From positions 96,027,648 through 96,091,647 of the forward strand of contig OZ020267.1 in assembly GCA_963971225.1 (NCBI GenBank): a stretch of 64,000 nt of DNA, written 5' to 3'. Each line of letters starts with the position of its first letter. Position 1 is the stretch's first letter. A program made the translations under genes and the position numbers. Shown here one piece after another: positions 55,626 to 64,000 of the stretch. This DNA is from Melieria omissa (Eukaryota > Arthropoda > Insecta > Diptera > Ulidiidae). The notes under the pieces are model-generated. The model searched no databases, was not told where the DNA came from, and saw only the letters and a list, made by a program, of their open reading frames with translations.

Positions 55626-58330
55626 CTTTAATAATTGTTTTCTTTCTTCTATAGAAAATACAAATAATTTATTGACGAGGGCAGCGTAATCATGGAATAT
55701 ATTTATAGAATATTTAAGTTTTTAATGATCTCATCGATAGAATTGATTAATCAGCAGTGACTAATGAATTAGTCGACTTTTGGTTACAATTTAAGGGTCG
55801 ATTTGGGTACAATTATTTAGGAAAAGAACAACTGACTTTTCATGGTTTAAAAGATCTGTTGTAAAGGCACTTAAAGGAGTTTCCACTAAACACTTAGTAC
55901 CTTTTATACTTATTAGAACTTGTCACCACAAAGAAGAGCTGGAATTGATTATGATTGCACTTTCTACATATGTCCGTGTCGAGAGCTTTGAAGTGATTGA
56001 AACATTTCAAGCATCCTTACAGATTTAACAGAGATAATAGAAGTAAACTCTTTGCTGACTGCTTCTCAATTTTATCTGAGTGAGCAAATGGTTCAATGTT
56101 TTTCAGCGCGTTCTTTCTTCTGTGCCTTCTTCGGCTACTCAAAACCAAAAACCAAGCCACTTTCAGTAGAACTATGGGCTTCTCCGCAATTGGTTCCCAA
56201 ACCCAAACATAACCTATAAAAAAATAGTAGAATGAATGTGGTCTGATTTTTTTAATCTGACAAAGAAATGTAATCTCAGTTTATCCTTCAAGTTTTACCA
56301 TCTCTAGTTCCATTGTCAGCTTCACCATAATAAACGCTATTGAAAATGTTCTCCAAAACTTCATTAAGTCTTCTTATAACCGGTTCACATTAAAATGTGT
56401 TCCAAGTTCCAGTAACAACTTCACCAAAATTGGCACTGTTGCAAATGCTCAGTTCCAGCTTCGCCAAAGTTCGCACTATTGAAAATGTTCTAAAATATTT
56501 TTTGAATTGAGAATTTCTCATGCAATAAATTCACGTTGAAATGTTTTTAGCGAATGAAAATTGATTTTAAAAATTTCTACTTTGAAAATTGTTCAATGGT
56601 TGCTTGTGTTTTCTTATTTGAGCTATTTTTGAGGGAGTTTAAAAACGTATAAAAGGCATAGAAAAACAGTTGCTCGTCTCATTTGTAAATATTACTCTGA
56701 CCAACAGGTTTGTTGAAAAAAATTCTATAGAAAAAATTATAAATTAAAAAAATTATATACACAATTTTCTTTTTTAAAGTCCTCCATTCCACTATTTTTT
56801 GCTGCCTTATTACTTCCAAAAAAAGCTTTAATCCTACACCACTAGGAACATTGTCCAACAGTGACTTGGGGTCCTTGCTGTCAACATTATCTTTAATAGT
56901 TGAAGCGATTTGTTATTCTCTTTGAATCGTTAAATTAATTCTTTTTAATCCTTTTAAATTATGTATTTCCAGCATTGGGAATCCTACCAGAACCAACACA
57001 ATGCTTCGCAACGACGGGCATAACTACTGATTGTTGGCTAAGTTGTTAAAAAATCCATTTTTATAAATTTATCAAATGTTTGTATTGTTTGTAAAATATT
57101 TTTTTCCTGAAGGCTTTACAGATTTTTCTGGAGTACTTTTCCTCATGTGTTAATGAATTTCCACATCTTACCAAACATTTTATTACCAAAAATATAACAA
57201 ATTAATGTTCAAAAATTACGAAATTGTAAAGCTGTGGGTAGTTTAAGTTAGGTTATGTTGCGTAGAGTGTCAGCTGTCGGATTCCCGAAAAAGTCCCATG
57301 TAAGCCTTTTCAAATGGACAATAAAGTATCTTACTATCTCTTACCAGCAATATTCTACAGTCTCCTTGAATGAATGACCCAATTTGCCTTTTTCTGTATT
57401 TCTAGGATAAAACAATAATCTAGAACCCCAAAAAAGCTACTACTTTCCTATAGAGCTGCGCAGTGTCATAGGAAGTGTTGTATCCTTTCTGTCTCTTTTT
57501 CATTACCACAGCTTCTGCAGATATCACTGCAAGCGAGAGTTGTCTTATAACAAAATTAGACTTATGACATTGAGTTCTGGGATGATTTCAATGGGGAGAC
57601 TGATGAAATTACAATGAAAATGTTCTTCAATGGATATTGTTTATATTTTTTCATAAACTGCCCAGCCCTGGCACACAGACGTGCAAAGTTTCTAGGGAAA
57701 CATATTCTCGGTATTTTCTAAACTTATTTTCAATGAATTAATAAACATTTTCCAAACTTACATGCGGAAGTGTTTTCCAAATTTATTCCAAAATTTTCCA
57801 ATGTTGAATAGGCAAACACATTTGGAAACAATTTGCTTGAGAGGGAGTTTGCAAACATTTTCCAAGCTTTCAAATCGCAAACGTTTTCTACTTTTTGCAA
57901 ACCTATACTCGAGTAAAGGCAATTTGATCAAATTTACATCAAGGCATGCGTCGCATTTAGAGGCTTCAAAATTCAAACAAAAATTGCAAGTTCATTGATT
58001 TTTCAATGAAATTTCTCATTTGGTGTCGTACGTTTCCTCAGCTCAGTCAGAGAAAGTATACAATAAATAAAAAAAAAATTCCATTTAAAGTGAATAAAAG
58101 TGTTTTGAAGCAAAGTGAAGCTTACACACGCAAGCATTTTATTTAGAATTAGCTTGCGATATGTTTGGAAAATGTTTGGATCCAATTTTCAACTTATAAA
58201 ACAAATTACGGGAAAATTTTTTTATTTTTGTATAAAAATATCTTCAAAATGCGAATTTTATAGATTTTCCGTTTGCTTAACACTACTGTCCACTCCATTT
58301 TGACTTCAAAAAGTTTATTAGGGGAACAAT
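55626..58330. other. AT-rich spacer
   Basis: No gene supported. 57735-57905 contains many variants of AAACATTTTCCAA/TTTTCCAA, a loose local repeat. Near 56395-56480 the phrase TTCCAGTAACAACTTCACCA is echoed by TTCCAGCTTCGCCA. Confidence 0.45.
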
Positions 58331-58775
58331 ATGCAGAAAAATGGGAGCCACCAAAATCATTGTTATTAGTATATAAGTAATAAAAACATATAAAATTTGT
58401 TTATATACATTTTTGTAACAGTTACATTGATTTTTTTTCACTTTTGTATAAATAAAAGTATGACTGTCTTCGTAAACACATTTATGCAAAGCATCAGTAT
58501 CTTTTATTTCCAAACCATTGAGAATCGAAAGGATAAATATTCGCAACTCCGTTATCCTGTCATTTCGCAATAGATTTGCGCATATTAACCCTCTCTATTT
58601 CCAATGGTCCGAAAATAAAATACACTGATGTTTTGCATTAATGCGTTAACAAAGACAGCCTATTATTTTTTTGGAAACTTAGTACCACCACCAAAAATAT
58701 TGTTATTAATATAATAAAAACATGAAATTTCTTTATATCCATTTTTGTAATTGAATTACATTGTTTTTTTTTAAA
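58331..58775 (+). repeat. Imperfect direct repeat of about 100 bp
   Basis: About 58345-58440 and 58683-58770 share CACCAAAATCATTGTTATTA-like, AATAAAAACAT and ATCCATTTTTGTAA phrases in the same order. These are diverged copies of an unknown repeat. Confidence 0.55.
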
Positions 58776-59603
58776 TAAATAAAATTGTTAATGTGTTTTG
58801 AAACATAGTATTTGATTCAAAAGTTGTTGAATCATTTTTTTTACATTGTTTAGAAAATATGCATGTGTACTACTCAAAGTCCATAAATACTACCCAAAAA
58901 TCATAATTTGTACTACTGAAGAAAAATTGAAAACGGCAGCACTGATCTCCATCATTTTTCCACTAGCAATGTGAAAAATGTGATGGGTGCTTTTGTGTAC
59001 ATGTGATTCTGCATCACCTTCGTACACAGGCGATTTAAAACGTGGTCCAACATATAGTTGTCTCGCTCATTCTAATCAGCAATGATCAAATCCCAATCAC
59101 GTGTGATTAGTCACTGCTGATGAAATTTCTCTCATCAGTGATATCAAACGGCATCACACTTGACGTATAAACTTATCACAGATGATTGAAAATGAAAAAG
59201 CCTTGGTATTTGACTATTGAATTTTTTAATTTTATAAAAAATTATTTATATTATTAAAAAAATCATGTGTAACAATTCAGTAAAAAAATTAATTAATTTA
59301 AAAAAAAAAGTTTCAAACAATTCAGACTTTTTTTGGTTTCGAGGTACTTCGTACCTCTTAATTGTAGACATGAATAGGTACTTATAGATAACATTGAAAA
59401 TTTTAATAAACTTTATTTGAATCGCCTTTTAAAATCAGGTGGCGTCCACGCACTTCGATTGTCACACAAAAAGTGAAGATGGCCGATCCTGCTGGTCAGC
59501 ACCGAAGCCGTATTCCCGAACTCCGGTGCTGCCAAGTTATTTAACTTAAACTACTTAAAACTATGGCGTTGCCATTCGGAAACATCTTACAAAATCTTAA
59601 ATA
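58776..59603. other. Spacer; inverted TGATC-type words
   Basis: 59050-59190 holds several short inverted words around AATCACGTGTGATT, such as CAGCAATGATCA and TCATCAGTGATATC. 59281-59410 is similar to 61325-61395. No gene. Confidence 0.45.
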
Positions 59604-61239
59604 CACTCCGGGCCACCAGAATAGGTTCACATTTTTTTCTCGAGGAAAATGAGTAGTGTTCTTACAAAACACCGTTTTACCTCATTTATTGGTATCAAGA
59701 TGTTCAAGGCATCTATTGTGAACCTACATGTCCAAAACACAATTTGACATTTATTTCATTTTTCTTTTTTGGCCCAATTTTGTAAAGTGAACCCCAAAAC
59801 TGAGTACATTTTAGTGGGCCACCAGAATAGGTTCACTCTGAAAATTAAGATTGAAACAGTGGTAAATGCAAATAATATGGACTGTTTGGTAAACAACACT
59901 TAAATTTATTGATTTTAAAAGCGAGTATGGCCACCTTTATTTAGTATGGCTTCAAAAGTTCGCGTCAACATTGACTCGTATAAAGACTTAATTAAATCTA
60001 GAGAAATAGTCTCCCACGCTGCTTCAATGGCACCAATAAGTTCGTCGTTGCTGTCGAACTGGCGTCCGAAGGCATAGACCTTCCTCACCAACCATCCCCA
60101 AACGTTTTCAATGATATTAAAATCAGCAAAATAGGGGGCCCGCTCCAGCTGATCAAAGTTTTGCTGCATCAACCACTGCTTCACGACCCGTAAAGTATGG
60201 ATGGGTGCATTGTCCTGCTGGAATATCCACTTAATAGGACCAAACAAGACAGACAATTGTGGAAAAACTCTCTCAAGCATGGTTTTATAGCCCATTACCG
60301 CCATTCTAGCTGTTTGAAATTTCAGCTTGACAGTTCCGTAGTAGGAAATCGCTCCCCATACCATAATTCCACCTTCTCAAACGTGGTGGCGTGTTAAAAA
60401 GCGTTCATTTTTTCGAAGGTCATGGAAATACAAATTGTATTCATCGGGTCCATCAAGATTAAACCGTTTTTCGCCCGAAAACTCGACGTACTTCCATTTG
60501 TCGCTCCATGCCATATGATTTCTGCGAAATTCCAAACGGTTTTCTTGGCGCTGAGCAGTTAGCAGTGGTTCTTTTTGCAGTTTTTTTCTTTTAGGTTGGG
60601 GACATTCCGAATGACACGTTTGATAGTAGAATAGCTTGCAGAAGTCCAGTTTTAGCCTTGATTTTGGCAACTGAGTCAGCGGAATTTGAAGCACATCGCA
60701 GTATGGCACGCTTGTCTGCAGACGTTGTCACCGAATGCGTGCAGCCTTTCATGTTTTTTCCATTAGTGATTTTATTTCGCAAATAATTGCTCACCAAATT
60801 TTGACTTCTGTTTATTTTAAACGCTATTTTATGCAAAGAATAATTTTCGCTTTCAAGCACTTTAATTTGAGCGATTTCTTCGGAAGTTAGAGCTTTTCCG
60901 TGGCCCATTTTCATACAAACGTTAAGAAAAACATTTAATGGAATGATCAAATTTAGTTTTGCTCCCAAAAGTCCCGTTATTCGCCAAAAAAGCAGCGATT
61001 TTGAATGTGAACCTATTCTGGTGGCCCACTAAAATGTACTCAGTTTTGGGGTTCACTTTACTAAAGTGGGCTAAAAACAAAAAATGAAATAAATGTCAAA
61101 TTGTGTTTTGGACATGTAGGTTCACAATAGATGCCTTGAACATCTTGATACCAATAAATGAGGTAAAACGGTGTTTTGTAAGAACACTACTCATTTTCCT
61201 CTAGAAAAAAATGTGAACCTATTCTGGTGGCCCGGAGTG
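59604..61239 (-). mobile_element. Tc1-like transposon with IR/DR ends
   Basis: Inverted repeats of about 237 bp (59604-59841 and 61003-61239) start CACTCCGGGCCACCAGAAT and are flanked by TA at 59602-59603 and 61240-61241. Within each, the phrase GGGCCACCAGAATAGGTTCA occurs both at the outer end and about 210 bp inward, the IR/DR layout of some Tc1 elements, where both sites bind transposase. The transposase is on the minus strand and is broken. Confidence 0.93.
59915..60968 (-). pseudogene. Tc1-like DD34E transposase, broken
   Basis: On the minus strand the N-terminal helix-turn-helix is seen in the frame 60968-60591 (MGHGKALTSEEIAQIKVLES, SLHKIAFKINRSQNLV). Frameshifts near 60640 and at an A run near 60590 lead to the frame 60709-60377 with KWKYVEFSGEKRFNLDGPD (first Asp). 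A TGA stop at 60377-60379 interrupts just before the in-frame continuation MVWGAISYYGTVKLKF, KWIFQQDNAPIHTLRVV (second Asp) and FADFNIIENVWGWLVRKVY (Glu). 34 residues lie between the second Asp and the Glu. The P-D of the usual S-P-D-L-N phrase reads A-D here. It would bind the TIR sites and cut and paste at TA. This copy needs several repairs and is dead. Confidence 0.9.
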
Positions 61240-61241
61240 TA

Positions 61242-61499
61242 TGTACAAGATACTTCTTCGAAGTACTGCATAAAAATTCAGGCACTTGTATAGTAAATAA
61301 GTAGTAAACAAACAATTATAGAAACATTAATTTAAAAAAAGAAGTTTACAACAATTCAGACTTTTTTTATTTCGAGGTTCTTATAGATAACATTGAAAAT
61401 TCTAAATATGTACAAGATATTTCTTCGAAGTGCTGGATAAAAATGCAGGCACTTGTATAGTAAATAAGTAGTAAACAAACAAATTATAGAAACATTAAT
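61242..61499 (+). repeat. Tandem duplication of about 160 bp
   Basis: Block Y (TGTACAAGATACTTCTTCGA, AGGCACTTGTATAGTAAATA) occurs at 61242-61320 and 61399-61490. Between them is block X (CAATTCAGACTTTTTTTATT, TTATAGATAACATTGAAAAT). X also occurs left of the Tc1 element at 59300-59405. The unit may belong to the flank of copy B. Confidence 0.75.
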
Positions 61500-62648
61500 T
61501 AAAAAAAAGGGGTATTTTTTTTCTGGGGTATACGGTGATGGCTCTGCACTATAGCCTTCCTTATGCTCTTCTCGAATTCGTGGGATCCCTGCACTTTGAA
61601 AACGTCTAAATGAAATTAAATAAAATATTAGAATTGAAAAAAGTAAATTTAATACTACAAATTACCTACCTCGGAGAATGTTGTCAATTATTGCAAATTT
61701 ATTTATTGGCCTTTTCTCCCACTTTCCATCCCAGTTATATTCTTCTAGGACCTGGTCTGCAAAAATCCGTTTAAGAACGCTCCCAGCGTTCTCAGAAGCC
61801 CCTTTAATTTTATGGAAGTATGTGGTCTGTGTGAATGGAGTGAAAATTAAGGGTGAAATAAAGGTAACCATCAACATTTTAATTACCATGGCTTGTGCAT
61901 ACTCCGGGCGTTTAAGCTTTTCCTCTGCTTGCAAAAGCGACGCAATCGAAGGGCAATGAGCTGGCAACGTCCTCCAACTCCTTGTCGACGACTTCACCTG
62001 TCATCCGACAAACCGAACTTTCAATCTTGTGTATCGCCACCTTGCATTCGCGCATAAGCTTATTTTGGGCCAACAGTGCGCTTTTTTCAACCATCTGTTT
62101 AAAGACAATTTCAACATTAACACCAAATTAACATTTTTAAATTTTATAAATAAATTTTATATAAAAAGAACAATTACAATTTGACGTTATAGACAACACC
62201 TTATCAGATTACTACTTACATTTGACTCTATCCGCACAAGTCTTTCGCCTAAGCGTTTATGCTCTTCGATGATTAGCTTTTGGTCCTCGCTTATTTTCAT
62301 CAAGAGTTGAAGTACGTCTGTGAAAAGCAAAAAAAATTGGGTTATTAACTGCTATACTTTTTGAATTTATACACAATACACTACCAGCATTAAGCGATGC
62401 GATTGGGGAATGATTCTTTTTGGCATCGACAATTTTTCTTTTTTTAAATGGCGTTGACGTTGACGCCATGCCCTCCGAAAAAGAGCAAACGTTAAAGTTT
62501 CCGGTCTGAAACGTTTTTTGTGTTCTTGACTGGCTATCTGAAAGTCAATCAACATTAATATATTTTTGGTATTGCTTAAATACTTTTCTTTACCATTTTG
62601 CTCTGGTGTCAGGTCTTCTGTGGAACTAAAAATATCTTCGAAATTCAT
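61500..62648 (-). CDS. DUF4806-like protein gene, six exons (copy B)
   Basis: The minus-strand exons I infer are 62594-62648 (MNFEDIFSSTEDLTPEQN), 62385-62537 (MASTSTPFKKRKIVDAKK, a basic patch), 62220-62317 (DVLQLLMKISEDQKLIIEEH, coiled-coil-like), 61887-62094 (MVEKSALLAQNKLMRECKV, VCRMTGEVVDKELEDVASSL), 61670-61826 (TTYFHKIKGASENAGSVLKR, LEEYNWDGKWEKRPINK) and 61500-61605 (DVFKVQGSHEFEKSIRKAI, stop at 61500-61502). All borders are GT-AG. The fifth exon is 157 nt, exactly as in copy A, and the last joins in the same phase. Exon 4 seems to carry a frameshift after SSLPFDCVA. The G-G of the L-K-G-G block reads G-A. The order basic patch, coiled coil, DUF4806 suggests a DNA- or partner-binding accessory protein, which is inference. 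Confidence 0.65.
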
Positions 62649-62785
62649 TTATTTGTTGAAATTATATATGTATATAAAATTATGCAGAATACAGAAGTAG
62701 TGGTTTAGTTGGAAAACTCATGAAACAAGTGGTGTAAGAGTGGAATAAGTAGAAACTGACTATTGTAAGGTATGCAAAAACATTT

Positions 62786-64000
62786 TTATTGTATATCTCC
62801 TCTTTCAATTTCTATTGAATCGGATTCAAACTGACTAACGACAACAATCCCAAGGGTCTTAAATGATTCTATAGGTCCATGAAAAAAGTTTTCAAATTTC
62901 TGAAAAGTTCGGTACACAATTTTTTGGCTATCAGAATTTTTAATTACTTTAATAGGACCTGCCTGTTTACTAAAACAAAAGGAATCCTTCTCTTTGTCGT
63001 TAATATGAAAAGATCCTATTTTCAGAGTTTCAGTGCAATATAATCCCTGCCTTTCTTGAAGCCTTAAAAACAACTGCTGCAAAATTTTGTTGGGTTTGCT
63101 TATTATTTTTTTTTTAAATTGCATATAGTTTTCGAACTTATATGCCGAAAAACTATCTAATGGGCCGTATTGCTTAGCACACTGGGCCAAATGAAGCAAA
63201 CCGTGAATATTGAAACTAACCAACTCATCGCCATAAATACTGCCGAAATCGCTAACAAATTCTTCTAAAATTTGCGGAGCAACTTCCGCCTCCACTTTAT
63301 ATCACTTCTCTCACTAGAGAGAAGTCTTATACCTTAACATGCAGCAAGAGAAAATTGTAATACAATTCGCTGTTAATACAGTCTTTCAAGACAAATATTC
63401 CTGTATACAACAAAAATTGTCTAAACTCTGGATTTCCAATTATTTATTTCATCTAGCAGCCGCCGTGGCTCAGTTGGTTAGTGCGCGGTCCAGCGAGTCA
63501 AATGCAGAGCGACGCAAGTTCGAATACTGCATGTAGTAACACCTAAAAAAAATAACGGGAAACTCGTTTTCTCTCTCGGTGGCTGTCCTCTCAGCTGGAA
63601 ATGGCAAACCTCTGAGAGTAAAAAGTGCCTATGAAAAAAGCTCCCAACCTGCCGTTCGGAACCGGCATAAAACTGTAGGTCCCTTCCACCCGCGCACAAC
63701 ACGGGTGGCTGCGGGAAGCTAGGCCTTAGTCTCGCGTAAGCGGGCTGTCGTGCCAATCAATTATTATTAAAATTATTATTTCATCTAAGGTCCTACAGTT
63801 CCTACCAAATTCTTATGAAATACATTTTTTTAGAAGACTAATATTTGGATTCATTTTTTTTACATTACCTCTCTTCATTAGCAGTCTCAATAACTTTCTA
63901 ACTACACCTAAATCCACTAAATGCATGCAACCTAAAGGAAATTGTGACACCATTTTAAAACTAGCTTCCTCTTAAACACTTTTTTTATCTCTAAGCTGAA
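62786..64000 (-). pseudogene. Transposase-like gene of copy B, broken
   Basis: Reading the minus strand from 64000, one frame gives KMVSQFPLGCMHLVDLG and LLRLLMKRGNVKKMNP, the same block as in copy A. The SINE at 63456-63775 follows. Then come degraded TGIFVLKDCI- and ELYYNFLLLHV-like words in shifting frames (63300-63450). The last part is the open frame 63295-62786: ILEEFVSDFGSIYGDELVSF, LDSFSAYKFENYMQ, KPNKILQQLFLRLQERQG, QAGPIKVIKNSDSQ. It stops after IEIERGDIQ, about 33 codons earlier than copy A. Frameshifts and the SINE make it inactive. Confidence 0.75.
63456..63775 (+). mobile_element. tRNA-derived SINE, plus orientation
   Basis: Starts GCAGCCGCCGTGGCTCAGTT with A box TGGCTCAGTTGGTTAGTG and B box AGTTCGAATAC, then a body (GGCTGTCCTCTCAGCTGG, GTTCGGAACCGGCATAAAAC) and the end TGTCGTGCCAATCAATTATT plus an ATT-rich tail. 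The 12-bp duplication TTATTTCATCTA is at 63444-63455 and 63776-63787. It interrupts the transposase gene of copy B. Confidence 0.9.

Larger units (their letters stand above)
61500..64000 (-). mobile_element. Two-gene DNA transposon, copy B (partial)
   Basis: On the minus strand a transposase gene (from beyond 64000 to 62786) is followed by a DUF4806-type gene (62648 to 61500), the same order as copy A. The 5' part lies outside the window. A SINE interrupts the transposase at 63456-63775. Divergence from copy A is high, so the two copies stem from different subfamilies rather than a local duplication. Confidence 0.65.

Noticed and set aside
63456..63535. A tRNA gene at the head of the SINE
   Set aside because: A and B boxes are present, but the head is joined to a SINE body with target duplication and two other copies exist, so it is a SINE.
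1..64000. CRISPR arrays, bacterial operons, rRNA genes
   Set aside because: No spaced direct repeats of CRISPR type, no Shine-Dalgarno-linked gene strings and no rRNA-like sequence were seen; introns and LINE/LTR content are eukaryotic.

Overview
This is eukaryotic, AT-rich, almost gene-free DNA from an insect, most likely a higher fly (a tephritid-type fruit fly or a near relative). Pointers are the BEL/Pao, R1-clade, Merlin, Tc1 and mariner content, the TTG- and AC-rich spacer, GT-AG introns, and tRNA-derived SINEs. The species is inference. No bacterial operon, rRNA gene or CRISPR array is visible. The window reads as a very large intron or intergenic region filled with nested mobile elements. 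Only a few short segments could be host exons: 8198-8264, 23682-24033, 31405-31602, and a THAP-domain gene at 53949-54538.

Layout. 1-4670: spacer with an inverted repeat, a tRNA-like SINE head, GT and TTG low complexity. 4995-5995: three adjacent pentanucleotide arrays (TCAAA, TGAAA, TAAAA) that differ at one base. 6290-11886: spacer with a possible promoter/leader, a 67-nt exon candidate and three copies of a tRNA-Lys primer-binding-site-like motif. 11892-22951: a BEL/Pao LTR retrotransposon with 332-bp LTRs and a 5-bp target duplication. Inside it are a hAT-type MITE, a broken gag-protease-RT reading frame and a second zinc-knuckle gag remnant. Its 3' LTR is split by an R1-clade (Waldo-like) element. 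22961-23660: a restriction-like-endonuclease LINE fragment and a TTTTA array. 26859-27661: a second R1-clade copy next to a GT repeat. 28898-29645: degenerate ATTC-type repeat. 32364-33086: PIF/Harbinger derivative. 33215-34244: non-autonomous Helitron. 41170-43948: a Merlin DDE transposase relic carrying one solo LTR, with a second solo LTR beside it, between inverted repeats. 44352-45230: related BEL LTR fragment and another LINE tail. 48280-52360: a two-gene DNA transposon. 59604-61239: a Tc1-like element with IR/DR ends. 61500-64000: a second copy of the two-gene transposon on the other strand, running off the window.

How the parts work together. The most interesting unit is the two-gene transposon seen twice (plus strand 48.3-52.4 kb, minus strand 61.5-64 kb). 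In both copies a transposase-like gene is followed head-to-tail by a multi-exon gene ending in a DUF4806-like domain. The transposase frame of the first copy appears open except for one mariner insertion at a TA. Both copies also carry the same tRNA-derived SINE family with clear target duplications. Because insertions interrupt one another, a relative insertion order can be read directly from the target duplications.
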